Shown: positions 22,338 through 34,955, counted from the stretch's first letter. The stretch: 64,000 bases of DNA from Diorhabda sublineata (GCF_026230105.1 NC_079479.1:29915385-29979384); one strand, 5' to 3'. Made by a program: numbers and translations. Notes: generated by a model not told the origin, from the letters alone.

Positions 22338-22590
22338 GCGCAATTCCTAACAGAACATGGGTATTTCCAGTGCTTTCTAAAGAAGATCGGAAAGTCGAAA
22401 CATGACAAATGTACTTCATAACGGAAGGAGGAAGATTCTTCTGGTGTGCAACATTGATGCAACTTGCTGATGGTGATCTTGCCCAGGTGGGAAGACTCAA
22501 CCCTGAGACGATAATGGAAAAAATGATCGAGAAACAGGAGATATGAGACGCTGTGAGCACCTTTGTGCTGCTCGTGCTCAAATAAAAGTT
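22338..22590 (+). pseudogene. R1-like LINE C-terminal relic
   Basis: The plus strand reads AQFLTEHGYFQCFLKKIGK and KHDKCTS, then in another frame GGRFFWCATLMQLADGDL, GRLNPETIMEKMIEKQEI, a stop, and VSTFVLLVLK. The order QFLTGHG-x-F-x-x-[YF]L-x-x-[FI]GK, a Cys-bearing finger, W, L-x-PE-x-[IM]-x-x-M-[LI] and V-x-x-[FV]-x-x-x-VL is the C-terminus of R1-clade retrotransposons. The CCHC-type finger is damaged (the first Cys pair is incomplete and its His is missing) and there is at least one frameshift. The open frame on the opposite strand is a shadow. Confidence 0.72.
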
Positions 22591-25500
22591 AACAGGAATG
22601 GGAAAGAGGAAGATTTGAGTTCTATCAAGAGAATTTCACTAAATAATGCAAAACAGTGGCTTATCAAGGCTTGAACGGAACCAGGGAAAACCAGTCTATA
22701 GTACGGCAAAGAGATGGGGACATTCCGGAGAGATAGTAAATCAGGAGTAGCGGGTGGTTCCCAATGAAAATGTGTACAGAGTGAAATTATCTAAGCTCTG
22801 AATCTTGCTACTATATAATTAATAATAATAATAAACTAATTTTGGTTATAATTTTGATTATTTTTCTTCCTTTTTTTGGGTGTAACTTTCAGATTGAGAA
22901 TAAGGCAAAAAGGTTGATTCGTAATGTTCTGTAGGCGGATTAAGACCATGAATCGAATCTTCTATAAGATTAATTAACAAATAACCACACTAACTTCTCA
23001 CTTTTAATAAGAGTTAGAGCCGATACGTCGAGAAATTCTGAATTTCTAGCGTGATGGAACCTGCGTCTAACTGATATCGTCTCAAAAACCTGTTGTGATT
23101 TCCTTTCTTCTCCCAAAAAAACTTTGATTGTTCTTCAATCAACAAAGTAGAAACCGTTGAATGGGTAACATGCATCTCCTTGTATATTGTAAGAGATATA
23201 CATGACTGACAATGAAAAATTTGAGAAGAAAAAGATATAGTTGAGAATTGGCATTGGGAAAAATAATGAAAAAAAATGTACATATACATCTGGGGACCTC
23301 CACATACGGTTAACTGGATTCAACTATTAGAGATCAATGACAATTCTGCTAACAACTCATTATTCTCAAACTAACTAAAAACGCTTTACATTGGATAAAT
23401 TTTGGAATCAAGCAACAAATGGCTAAAGTGTTTTTTTGGACCACTGCAAGCAACAACATTTTGGAACGATTCTATGATTAGTATTTATATTAGATATATA
23501 TTTTTGTACTTTAACAAACGTCGAATTGGAATTACTTCCTTGTCTATCTTGATAAGAATCATAATTATAACATGTCAAATTGGCGGCTTAGAGCTTACCT
23601 ACTTCCGTTTTGATTGATTATAAAAGTATATCGCATTTGAAAGAAGAAATTTTACGAGTAATCGCCAACCAAGATAACATAACTGAAGCTAATGTAAACT
23701 TAACCTAATTGAAGCTAAATTAAACCTTACCGAGCGTAACCTAACCTAACCTAACATCAAAGTACATTGGACACTATGCAGTCAATCACAAGTATCACTT
23801 CGTGAACCCACAGACAGTGTTATCACTTGATTCTAACTGAAGGCACCTTAGGAATAAATAGCGAAGAGAAGGAATCCAAGACGAACAACTGGCAATCCAC
23901 CTAGAGGAATGTTTTTCAATCTGCTTAACAACATCAAGACATAATTTCCAATTTTAAGGTAAATGAAAGTTGAATACAGGAAAACCCGAACGGCTATTAT
24001 CTTTCACGTGGTTCTTTCCTCTCTTTATTCTAGCACCAATCTCCAAAATAGAAACTTTTCGTTAACTTCATGGATCCAGTTCTCAAAGCCGAGCCGGAAG
24101 TCAATTATTGGTATTACCAGTTTTCGATACCTGGGACTTCGATAAATGTATTCAGTCACTTCGTTAAGACAATCATCAAGTTGTTCTAACTCATAATTCA
24201 AAAATGGTATTGATCTAGTTTCACCAAAATATTATCCTTTGTCTATGCAATCGCATATACAATTGAAACAAATTTAAAGAATCTTAGGTCAACTTAAATG
24301 CAATCAAATATTATATACACTCACCAAATGCTTTTTCTCTGGAAATAAAAATTTTATTTGATCATATTCAATTCCCCATACAAAATAATTTCTTCATATT
24401 TCATTTTCATGAATACGTTTATAACATATTTTATTTCATCTATGCCCCGCATAATCTCTTGCTATGTTATCAGTGGAATAATCACCATTTATAAGAGCCG
24501 TTAAGCCCGCATATAAGGTCATCCAAAGCCTTTCTATTCATTGCAGATTCTCGTATCAGCTTTAGAAGACCTTTTTGGCTATCCAGGATGTAAGACGCTG
24601 TTAAGCCTGGTTCTCGGATTTTCCCTTTAAAATGAGAAATAGAAAATTGCAACTATCATTGGAGAATTAAGGCGGCGAGTAGGAATCAAATATATCGGTG
24701 ATATAATCTTTTGAGCTGAATTTCTACAAATCGTCATTTGGACCATAAAGTGAAGTTTCATTTTGAGGAAATTCTATATTTCCAGTCAACTGGTTTTAAT
24801 ATTTGGTAAATTGATATTAAAGTCTATACTTTTATATGAATCGATTTCAAATTTAGAAAATTATATCAAATCATAGGAATATTGACATTCCTGCTTAGAA
24901 AGAGCTATCTTGATGATAGGTTGTGAATAAATCCAAGAATATTTTCTTCTACACCTTTTATAATAATACACCTTTGGTGTATTGTTATAAAACTTGTTTT
25001 TTATTTTTATATACTATCATTTGCTGAAAAGCAGTTTAATAGTTAATCTATTACTGAGATACATTTTTCACGCTACGATTTCAAAGTAGTTATAAATATT
25101 TACAATTAACGTTCACTTAAATCAATTCATACGTATTGCAATTGTTGATTTTGAGTAACTTACTGAAATAACAATACTTACCCGAGAAGTGTGGGCACTC
25201 AACCCCAAACTAAATTATGTTAAATAAACGTTTCTGACCACAACCAGAAGGTTACTATATATGTAGGTAAACAGTTCACTCTACTTACAAAAATATCATA
25301 GAAGAAATAAAATTTTTTGATCATTCTCAATTAGAAATTTGATGAAATTGATAAACATGCACCCAAACCTTAATTTAAATCTAAATTAATAACAAAACGT
25401 AGTGTGAATATTTTTTAATTTTCAAAAATTGGATTCCTCCAAGGATGACATTATGGGCTATTGTATAAATCGTTACCCACTCCGCTTGGCACTGTCACAA

Positions 25501-26120
25501 TTAACTCAAAATGATGAAACAAATTCATCTTAATCACTTCCAAGTTTTCGAAGTTTTCTTAAAATTATTTTGGAAAAGTTATTTCGAATACAAACCCAGA
25601 GGCTCTTTGCTTAATACAGATTACATCATCTAAACATTAGAGTCGGCATTAGTAGAAAATTATCAAATTAATTCTCCCATTCCGCTTCTCTGGCTGAAAC
25701 ACAAGCCTCTGACGATTGAAAAGCTCTCGCCATCAATAATTACGAGAAAATTACTTTGAGAAACTTTATTAACCATGCAGTTGCCTGATTTAAATTCCGA
25801 CGGGAATGATGTGTGTCAATCTCTTGGGTAATTCTGGCTATTTGGGAATTTATATCACAAGATGTTTATGTATATACCGTGGATCCATGAAGTAACGCTT
25901 AAATTTATTATTACATGGAAAAGCAATTATGAAGTTGTTTCTATATCACTATTTACTATTTCATAAAAGAATAACTTATTTATGATACTGAGTGAATAAC
26001 TTAAGCTTTTTCATTAACGCTCCAATACAGGTCTCGTATCGGCTAGACGGGCTGAATATTCGGAGACAAAAAACATTGACCACCAGCAAACACTACCACC
26101 TCTCCTATTCCTTCAGCGTG
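22591..26120. other. No gene recognised; short CCTAA array inside
   Basis: About 3.5 kb of AT-rich DNA without recognisable coding. The CCTAA array at 23738-23755 is annotated separately. A somewhat GC-richer part at 24430-24620 did not yield a recognisable protein on either strand. Confidence 0.4.
23738..23755 (-). repeat. Interstitial CCTAA (TTAGG) telomere-like repeat
   Basis: AACCTAACCTAACCTAAC is a little over three units of the arthropod telomere repeat in inverse orientation. Isolated CTTAACCTAA and AACCTTACC variants lie just before it, suggesting a slightly longer decayed array. Confidence 0.7.
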
Positions 26121-26195
26121 AATGTTCAATATTGAAATATTGAATATTGAACATTGAATATAAAATATTCAATATTCAATATTGAAAATTTCATT
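26121..26195. repeat. AT-rich palindromic repeat
   Basis: The segment is built from alternating TTCAATATTGAA-type units, including AATATTGAATATTGAACATT followed by its near inverse, so both strands can fold. It is probably simple-sequence expansion and not a functional structure. Confidence 0.65.
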
Positions 26196-26237
26196 AAATT
26201 TCAATACTGGATAATTCTAATATTTATAGGCATAAAT

Positions 26238-27065
26238 TGTCAAATGTCAAATTCGAAACCTCATTTTCTCCAAATCAAGCCACAGCTTTGAGGCTAGAAA
26301 ATAGGGAAAAGTCGCTAGGGTTCAAATCTGCTGCATACTGTAATCACGTGTTATTCGTGTTTTTTAAAATGGCAATCTCTGAGGTTTGTAAGAGTGCACT
26401 TTCTTTTTCTTCAAATGCGTTCATTTCTTCGCAATGTTTTTCATCATTCTATCTCCTGATATCGTTTTACATTTTGGAAGATAGTCGATAGACACATGCC
26501 CATGACTATCCTAAAAAGCGTCCCGCCACAAAAAAGGATTGTCATCCCATTTCCGCCTGATAAAACCGTCTTTGCCTTTTTCGGAGCTGATTGTCGTTGA
26601 AGAGGTATAGTCATGGATACAGGTTTCATTTAGAGATATACTTAGACTCGCAAGCAATTGAATTATTCACAAGAAATCTCATAAAACGATTGCCATGACA
26701 TTTTTGACGCCTAAGTAGTGTAATCGTGGATGCAGGTCTTATCTGAAGTTTTGAATCGACACAACAAATTTGACTAATTTTACTTTAACTGCGTCAATTA
26801 TTCCTGAGAAATGATCATTGGAATTTTGGTTAGAAGCGAGTAAACTCGGCACCATACGCGCGGTTAGCACATATATAGTTCTTTAGTAAACATATGTCTC
26901 GAACTTTAATCCAACGGTCGCCGAGTACCGTTTGGTGACATTTTTCGTTGATATCGCTGATTATTGCAATATTTAACAGTTCCAAATCTTCGTTTACCAG
27001 CTTGATACGACCAAATTTGCATGTGCATTCAGCACAAAGTCTTCGTAGTCTCCGTATTCATATTT
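26238..27065 (-). pseudogene. Mariner transposase relic
   Basis: From high to low coordinates on the minus strand: EKCHQTVLGDRWIKVRDI (26890-26950; compare the mariner HTH block VHQIVLEDRRIKVREI), NETCIHDYT (26604-26630; the first catalytic motif DETW-I-x-HY with D changed to N), DSHGHVSIDYLPKCKTISG (about 26450-26510; compare WD-x-x-G-I-x-x-IDYL-x-x-x-KTI) and DLNPSDFSLFSSLKAVA (26275-26327; third catalytic motif SPDLAPSDFFLF). Frame changes and stops occur between these blocks, and the HQDNAPxH motif is not recognisable. The order and spacing fit one full-length mariner that has decayed in place. No ends were identified. Confidence 0.8.
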
Positions 27066-27224
27066 CATTTGCGTAGAAATACTGTTATTATAAACAAGGA
27101 TTCGAAATGTATGGAGTATTACTGAAAATATCTCGACATATGCGCAAATATATGTCCCAACTTGTATATTGTGTGCATGACATCTTCAGTTTGAGGGAGG
27201 AAGCGTTCCAGTTATTCGCCAACG

Positions 27225-27300
27225 TATAATGGCAATATCAAATTCGAATATCCTCAAATAAAGCTACAGCTTCCGATTTCGTTTCTATTCTAAACATTCG
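27225..27300 (-). pseudogene. Second mariner C-terminal scrap
   Basis: The sequence TCAAATTCGAATATCCTCAA followed by AAGCTACAGCTT matches the C-terminal end of the relic at 26238-26290 in the same orientation. On the minus strand it reads AVALFEDIRI against AVA(stop)FGENEV. It appears to be the end of another copy of the same family placed just upstream of the first. Confidence 0.5.
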
Positions 27301-28103
27301 TAGTCAATTTCAATTTAATTAGACTAATTTCTAGACTACCTCCTTTTTCATCTCACGTTTATTGCAAATGAGGCAGATTTAGTGAAGTATTACTAGTAAT
27401 AGTGATCTACTTTGTAATACTACAACTAAACGAGTGAAAGTATATTTAGAAAAACGAATCCTATCAAATAAAAAGCATTCGTATTCAGTTACACCGTATG
27501 TATTAACATTCCATTTAATTTATTTTATCTTGTATTGAAATATACGCGCGCAACTGAAATTCAAATCCACCACCTACTCCTTTGTAAAGCCTCAAACTCG
27601 AGTAAACTTTAGAGTGAATTACTGAATGCAACCTAAATGATGCGAATAAGACTTTAATGGTGTATATAGAATGCTTGCTGGAGTGTTGTTCATTGAAAAT
27701 ACTTAATAGTTTTGATTAGTTTTGTATATTTATATCATATTTTGCGTAACAGAATTATTAAGAGAAATTATAGTCACGGAAAACTTTTTGTCCCTAATTG
27801 TTTATATTTCTTAGTAACCGATTCGTTCGGTTTCAAATCATCACAAAAACGAACTTATATTAGTTGTTGAATAATTTCACTGTCAGTTCTGTGTAGAACC
27901 AAAAAGTAATATGAAAATTGAAATACAGAATAAAAATGATTACTCCTTCGTTATAAATACTGTTTTACTTTCCTCGAACTACGTAGACGTAGAACTACGA
28001 GTTTCGTCGTAGACTATGTGGAGTTTCCTGGACTCATCGGTATTAAACTTTTTCTTGAGTAGTGAATTTTTTGTACTATTATGTATCTTTTATTATTGTT
28101 TAT
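27301..28103. other. No gene recognised
   Basis: AT-rich DNA. A small repeat of GTAGACGTAGAACTACGAGTTT type occurs near 27985-28015. Nothing else was identified. Confidence 0.4.
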
Positions 28104-28272
28104 GGACAATCAGAGAGTCAAAATAACAAATGCACAAATGATGCCATATTCTCCTCCCTTAATAATGTTTACTCCAGCCTAAACAACTATCTCATCACAG
28201 CAATAACTTTTTGTGATTTTTCTAATGCTCTCAATTGTGTTAATTATAATATTTTACTCCGCGTTCAGAATT
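28104..28272 (+). pseudogene. LINE reverse transcriptase fragment
   Basis: The plus strand reads TNDAIFSSLNNVYSSLNN, then LITAITFCDFSNALNCVNYN and ILL. This is the RT block that in Jockey/CR1-like elements reads D-A-[IV]-x-x-x-[IL]-x-x-x-x-x-x-L-[ND]-x-x-x-x-x-x-x-[FLV]-x-DFSKAFD-x-V-x-H-x-ILL. The catalytic Asp of AFDxV is now Asn (ALNCV) and His is Tyr, so it is inactive. No YADD motif follows. The next 200 bp remain open but are not recognisable. Confidence 0.8.
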
Positions 28273-28628
28273 AGTGGAGGGCTCAATACTTTACAATGAA
28301 AAAAAAAATGCACAACCACTTGCTAATTGAAATTAAGTCTTTAATATCTTTTCTCGCATTTCGCAATAATTTACTGGATAATGCCTTCTATTCTATAAAC
28401 GACTTTTATTCTTATAATAAAATTCAGGATTGCAGTAAAGTTAGTTCCATTATCTGGTTTAATTCTGACAATATATACATGTAATGTATATTACATATAA
28501 AATATTTTCATATATACAGTTTAAAAGGAAATTTAATTATTCATTGTAGTTGTCTTATGTATATTTGTTTTTTAGTTTTTACAAGCTTTAGTCTACAAAT
28601 TGTAAACAATTTTTTGTCAATTAAGCAT

Positions 28629-28650
28629 CTCTCTCTCTCTCTCTCTCTCT
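28629..28650 (+). repeat. (CT)11 microsatellite
   Basis: Eleven uninterrupted CT units. Confidence 0.95.
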
Positions 28651-31248
28651 TTTATCAAATAATTTAGAAAAAAAATGATTTTTTTTGTGTGGCTCTGTTC
28701 CTACTTCAATATATTTAAAATTAATCATCTTTGAAAAGCAACTGAAACTTCCGTGGCATGAAACTTTAGGCTTCCAAATGTGATAATGAATGGTAAATTT
28801 CCCAGTGTGTAGTAAAATGCGATGTCATATCGTCTACTATTCAATAGTTATTTGTATTCACTTCTGATGATGTTTTATGATCTGCAACTCGGAATGATGA
28901 CCAATAACTTGTAGATTAAATTCAGTTCTTTCTCATTTTAATTTAGTTGTTTCCGTGGATTCAGCGCTTACGTTATTATGGAAGATCGAAATTTTTGACA
29001 GTCATAAACATTTCATAATCTTTGGGATTGCATCTGTGAATGTCCCTTTGTTAGAACTGTCCATAGACACAATAAATAATTCCCGTCCAACCAAAATCTT
29101 GCAGACACTATCTCTTAGATATTCCATTTCCTAACAATGAACTTCATCGTCGTCGTAGTCGTGCGATATTCTGAGAGTTGGTAATAGTCCAATGATTCAC
29201 TGAGTGCCATTAAATCACTCGTCGGCCCCACAGGGTTGGGACTCCGGGAACTTCGTCGGATTTTCGGGTGAAAAGGGGAAGAAATTTAAGGCGTGGAAGT
29301 CAGTGCGGGAATATAATTCGGTAATGAATATCCCAGAGGAATATCTTTTGTCTCCAAAAAAGGGATCAGGAAATAGATTTAGTTTAAATATGGTTCATTT
29401 TTTTTTATTTCGAATGATGGTACAGACAGATTTTAATTAATTGCTGGGTAAATAAATAGAGGGTTAGTTGTTTGAATGTTGAGTTTCATTATTGTTTGAT
29501 CTGTTCGCATGTTTATTCTTGTTTCCAATTAAATTTTCGTGAGATCCGAGGAAATTTATGACTTTGAGAAATTATCTCTTAGCACTGGAAATAACTAGAA
29601 TACATTCGCATATATATTTATATGACTTCAAATTAACTTTTTGTTCCATGATGAGTTTGATAATTATTGAGAATCATTGTAGATCATTAATATATAATCA
29701 AAATTGTTATTTACGAATTCTGTATTTTCATTATATCTTTTCCAAATTAGCCGTATTCTAGAATACATTAATATATAACAGTGATTTTTGATTTTTAGAG
29801 TGCCTCTTTTGAACTTAAGAAAACTTTCGCTACAGTGATTCAAAATTTCCCGTTAATTTCATATATGGATTAGTTTTGAGCTTGTATGAAAGACTGTTTG
29901 CGCTGGACAAATTTGGAGAAAAAAGACTCTCAAGTCATTATTATCATTGTTAAATCTGAAACGTCCTCTATCTACAAAGTCTATCCAAAATAGTGAAACT
30001 ATTCCTTATATTCGCAAGTAAGCTTTCCTAATATATTTACAACTATACTTTTTATATATAGAGCTCACAAAAATGTTTGTTATCTTATTGTTATAATTTA
30101 CAAAAAAAAAATTTTCTGTACTCATTGCCATGTGAAGTTGTATTTTTTATTCAATAAGAACGAATAGAATAGAACATATTTCTCTATGGTTATATTTCAA
30201 AAATAAGAACTATTCCTATATATTAATGCATAATCTCCTTTTATCCAGATCTCTTCTACCTACTCGTTCCCTCTTTAGTAGTTTTTAACCGTATTTCCGT
30301 TCATATTTTTTTCCTCAGTTCTACAGCTACAACCATCCGGCTCCTACTAACAAGCTGTTTCCAAATTAAATCAATTTTTATTCGTTTTGCTCTCTTGTAT
30401 ATGCGAATGCGTGTAATAGTTCATCAAACTTTTAAATGTAACAAGAAGCATACATTGTGTCATTAACCGTTTAAAGTCGATGATCAGTTAATTCATAGTT
30501 AATTGTTTGGAGTACATATATTAGTTTACAAAACGTAAACAAGTTTTCCAATAGCAATATCCACGTATTATAAACTAGGAGACTTATTATTTTTTATATA
30601 ATTATCACTTTGTTTCTCCTAATTTTTTTGACAGAGCCGATGCAGTGCAGCGTTTATGTCCTAGCCACTTCTGTTCCTGTTTCTAATAAAATTTGGCAGC
30701 AACGCAAATGCCGTTAGCACAGTAACAGAATTTACTCCTAACCTAACCGTAGAATTTCACAATTCTTTTCAGCTGGTAATAATAACGATGATGATCAGTC
30801 TTACAAATAGAAAATATTGTATGTATTGGTTTTCATATTAGATTGAAACTGTCCCTAATTGAACAAATTATACCTACTCTTGTTTTTCATCCTAATTGCA
30901 TCAACGGAGCCAACTCACATCACAATCTCTCGGGATAGTGAGATTAAGTAGTTTGAAACAAGAGAGATTGATACGTTCATTTTGATATAGAATGAGTGCC
31001 GATAAATTCTGTCCGTGGTATTTAAAATAGGTCATGCAATTAAAATCCAGTGGCATTGTTAAACTCTCCGTTTTCTGCAAACAGAACTACCAAATTGTAT
31101 TCGTAGTAGAATAACTGCGTATTGTGTACATTAAATATGTAAGTTGTGGGATTGGATGAAATTTTAGTTATGTTGCATATTAATTCAGGCATTTGAAGCA
31201 AATGAAAATTTCGTTTTGTTATCGAATAATTTCAAATACAAAGAAGTT

Positions 31249-31251
<3 letters not shown>
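28651..31251. other. No gene recognised; GC-richer open segment at 29204-29440
   Basis: Mostly AT-rich. The segment around 29190-29370 is GC-richer than its surroundings and open on the plus strand with WDSGNFVGFSGEKGKKFKAW, but I do not recognise the peptide and no splice structure is evident. CTAACCTAACC at about 30738 is another telomere-like scrap. Confidence 0.4.

Positions 31252-31311
<60 letters not shown>
31252..31311. repeat. (TA)n microsatellite
   Basis: About 30 uninterrupted AT/TA units. Unlike the array at 5509-5579, no LINE coding sequence is visible on either side. Confidence 0.95.
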
Positions 31312-31313
<2 letters not shown>

Positions 31314-32370
31314 CGTATACAATAGAATAAGGAAAAATAGTAAGTACTGTTTAGTAAAATTAAAACTAAAAAAAACGCGAGTAACAAGGTTTTGATGAAC
31401 GATGTTGACTCCACGAGGTTCTGTTACCGTTTGGTAGTAGCTACAATTTTCAAAGACAAAATTCTACTTATGCTTCACTCCTTCTGTTGTTTTGATCTTA
31501 CCTCCAATATTTTTCTATACTTACCCCAATGTGAACTACAACTAGTCGTCAATTATACTACCTGTCCTGCATTTGTTCCTACTCATTTTTCTGTTGCCAT
31601 AAATGTTTCATACCTTCAATTTCGATTGATTCACAAATGGTTGCTCTCTTTCTCTCTGTTACAAATACAAGGAGCTTTGTAAATTTGATTCTGAAAATCT
31701 CACTAATCAGTCACTGTTTGTCTGTTCAATTTCATGCACTCCATTTTCAAGTCAAATTTTTCAACACATAATTGAATTTGTTTTTGTATAATTTAACAAC
31801 AATTTTCATGACATAACTACTCATGGTATTAGTTATTTCGTTCATATGCACATGTTTAATTTTCTTGATGACAGTTTATGAATATATCTGAATCACATTT
31901 AATTATTTAAGGAATGAACTTTTGTTTAAAATTATCAGTGCCATATGTGGTGGTTATATTTTTGGAAAAACGGTAACACTTTTTTCCAAATAAACTTCTG
32001 ACTTCACCAGATACATTTTATGTTGCCAGATAAATATATTCAGCTGTTTCCTGAACATAATCCATTATGATCAACTATCTGTTTGTATTTTCAACGTTTG
32101 GTTCTCTCAGAGTTTGACTTAGTTATTCCGTCAAAAGAGGGGACCGGCGGAGCATATACTCGATCGTCTCTTCTTATTCTCTACAGTATTCGATATGGTT
32201 GCCCATTTTTTGGAGTCTTATACCAACTTATACTTATATGGTCTACTGGATCGTGAATTTCATTACCTCTTACGTTTTTTCTTCATTTATCCATGGCCAA
32301 ATAGAGGATATATTGAAAAATTCTTAGCCTACTATAGAACCAAACAAAATTTCAATGTCAAAATATTTTA
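31312..32370. other. No gene recognised
   Basis: AT-rich DNA downstream of the mariner relic that follows. The mariner 3' terminus may lie near 32325-32345 (CCTACTATAGAACCAAAC), but a matching 5' end is only weakly similar (CCTACTAGCG near 33465-33475). Confidence 0.4.
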
Positions 32371-33417
32371 TTACTCAACATATTCTCCTCTTAATTGAAT
32401 ACATTTATTACAGCGAACCTGCAACGTTTCTAGATCTTTCAAAAAAATGTTTCTTCTTGTTCTGCAAACCAGACCTCAACAGCTTTTATTATCTCCTCGA
32501 AAATTTACGACCTTTTAAACTTTTTTTCACTTAAAAAAAAAGATGATAGTCGGACGGAGCCAAATCTGGTGAATAAGGGGGGTATTCTAGTAATTCAAAC
32601 CCTAAATCAGGAATTTTTTGCATGGCAACGTGAGATTTGTGTGCAGGGGCGTTGTCCTCCAAAAACAAAACACCTTTGGATTACTTTCCGCATCTTATCT
32701 CTTTGATTTTTTCCTATAGAGGGGTCAGTAATGTCGAATAGAGATCTCCAGTTATTGTTTTACCCTTTTACCCTCCAAAAAATCAATCATGATTACTCCA
32801 TGGCAATCCCAAGAAACTGAAGCAAGAACTTTTCCAGCATATTTTTGGACACGAAACTTCTTACGTCTTGGAGAACCAGAGTGTCGCCATTCCATCGATT
32901 GTTGCTTTGTTTCTGGATCGTAGAATTGTACCCAAGTCTCATCCATAGTAACAATTCAGTTTAAGAAGTCTACATCGTATTCAAATCGAGCACAGATTGA
33001 ACGCGATGCTTCTACCCTTGCACGCTTTTGGTCAACATCTAAACATTTTGGGATCCATTTTGCAGCAATTTTTCTCATGTCCAAATTGACGTGAACTATA
33101 TGATGAACGCGTTCGTATGGAATATTCAGTGCTTCAGATATACGGTTTAGCCCAATTAGACGGTCAGATAAAATCATGTCATAAACTGCATCGATATTTT
33201 CGGGGACTGATACAGAAACTGGCCTTTTCGATCGGTCATTAACTTCAATGTAAAATTTACCTCTTTTGAAGCTTGCAGTCCAAGTTTTCACGGTCACATA
33301 CGAAGGACATTGATCACCAAGGGTATTAACCATATCTTCGTAAATCTGCTTGCGTCTGAACCCTTTTAAATACAGATATTTAATGATGGCTCGAAATTCT
33401 AATTTTCCGATTTTCAT
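32371..33417 (-). pseudogene. Mariner transposase, nearly full length
   Basis: The start is set at the ATG at 33415-33417 (MKIGKLEFRAIIKYL), where mariner N-terminal HTH domains usually begin. The HTH block contains VKTWTASFKRG and RISEALNIPYERVHHIV. A TGA at 32956-32958 (FLN-stop-IVTMDETW) replaces what is normally Arg, consistent with CGA to TGA. MDETWVQFYDPETKQQS holds the first Asp. After GKRVK a frameshift leads to EDNAPAHKSH (second Asp) and PPYSPDLAPSDYHLF (third Asp); 34 residues separate the last two, the classical mariner DD34D. Further stops and a frame change precede LRGEYVE and the stop at 32371-32373. All three catalytic Asp residues survive. It is the best preserved classical mariner in the window, yet clearly inactive. 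Confidence 0.93.
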
Positions 33418-34599
33418 AATTTGGATATCTTGTGTGTCAATAGCATATCTTAACAATTCCAACGCTAGTAGGACTTGTAACTTCCCTTCGATATTCTCTT
33501 CCCTCATCCTACAATTTATTTATTTCATACACTTAATAGTATTCAGGTACCAACAGAGGCCTCCTTTGAATATACATCAGCTCCTGAGAAGATGGAGATT
33601 TGATTTTTCTTAATTAAATATTTTTCATTCCATTCTTCTTTTGTAGGAATGTTTATTTTTATCTTTAAGAAATCATATAGTCTGCATTCTGTGCTGTTAG
33701 ATCGTTCTTTTGTTTCCTTCTAATTTTGGTACCATTTTTAAATGTAATTTTTAATAAGGTAGATCATCGTTTGTATCACACTGTTTTCGAATCCTTAAAA
33801 AGAATATCTGGGAAAAATACTTCTCGGAAACTAATTTTGACGGACAGATTAATTTGGAGCAGTAATTTTATATTAATTATATGATTGAATCGCTAGTAAT
33901 TTAACGACACCCATTTTTCGGAATTCTTTTAATTTCACGTTGATGAAATATCTGGAGCACAAAAAGGCGAAAATTTTCCGGAACTGACAATAGTGCAAGA
34001 TAAATTAGTTCCCTGCAATTACTAAAAACCATTTTCTTGAGAAAAACTTTCATTCTTTCGGGTTCGAAGGCTTCCTATGCTATCTAGACGAACAGAAACT
34101 AATTGATCATTTTTGATTCGCCGTCTCTTTCAGAGAAGTAATTTACGACATAATATAAAGTTTTATCTTCTCTCATTTAATATTATGATTATCAAAAAGC
34201 CGATTCACTTTCAAATTCTATTATTAAATTTCATATAATTTGTATAATGATCTTGATTATGATATGTGTTATTCTTCTACATATTGCAGCAATTTCATGA
34301 AAATATTATCCTAAATTGCAAGTTTTCTGAAAAAATTCGTTGCCATGCCTTCAATTTGATTCTAAATAACTAGTTGCGATGGAAAACATAGATTTCATAC
34401 GTGTGAATTCAATTATTATCAAATATCAACTTAGTTATAGCGTACAAGTTAGATAACCGAAAAAATATATACAGTTCAGTTGGACGGTTGCAAACTGACA
34501 TTGTGAATTTATTTAGAGAGCAGAATATTGCACTTTTGACCATGTTTGAACCCATCTAAAAAGTGGGTAGCCTAAAGCTTTGACTTATGCCAGTCAAAT
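33418..34599. other. No gene recognised
   Basis: AT-rich DNA upstream of the mariner relic. No motif was recognised on either strand. Confidence 0.4.
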
Positions 34600-34737
34600 A
34601 AATTGGTGGAATGTTAAAAAATTTCGGGTTTCTCTTATTACCATCTGTCGAGAACTAAAGAGAAAGGGAGTTAAATATCGGAAAAGGAAGTAATTTCCAA
34701 AATATACTGAAGATCAGTATAGGAAACAAAAAAATAA
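34600..34737 (+). pseudogene. Possible Tc1-like HTH scrap
   Basis: The plus strand reads NWWNVKKFRVSLITICREL, KRKGVKYRKRK, a stop, then FPKYTEDQYRKQKN. A helix-turn-helix ending in REL-x-x-x-G-[VI]-x-YRK, followed by [AF]PKYT-[ED]-x-Q, resembles the end of the DNA-binding domain in some Tc1-type transposases. No catalytic part follows; it gives way directly to the LINE-tail repeat at 34741. This is a short tentative match. Confidence 0.4.
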
Positions 34738-34740
34738 TAA

Positions 34741-34955
34741 AAGGAAAATGTGAACTAAAATCTTAATATTCTAACGCTCGAAGAGGCATAACGAGTTTTA
34801 GAGGAGAAGAAGAAGGAAGAGAGATGCACGAAAATAAACAGACAGTGAAAAACCGGTAGAATTTTGATGATAACTCCTAATTTGAAGAAATAGTGAATTA
34901 GCAGTGAAAACTTGTTCTCAATTTGTAATACTCTCATATGGGTTTGGATTATCTG
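34741..34955 (+). repeat. LINE 3' untranslated region, dispersed copy 1
   Basis: This segment matches 38120-38310 in the same orientation through shared strings such as AACGAGTTTTAGAG, AAATAAACA, GAATTTTGAT/GAAATTTTGAT and CATATGGGTTTG. The copy at 38120 directly follows a LINE ORF2, so this one is a solitary tail left by a strongly 5'-truncated insertion. It ends near TCTCATATGGGTTTGGATTA. Confidence 0.75.
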
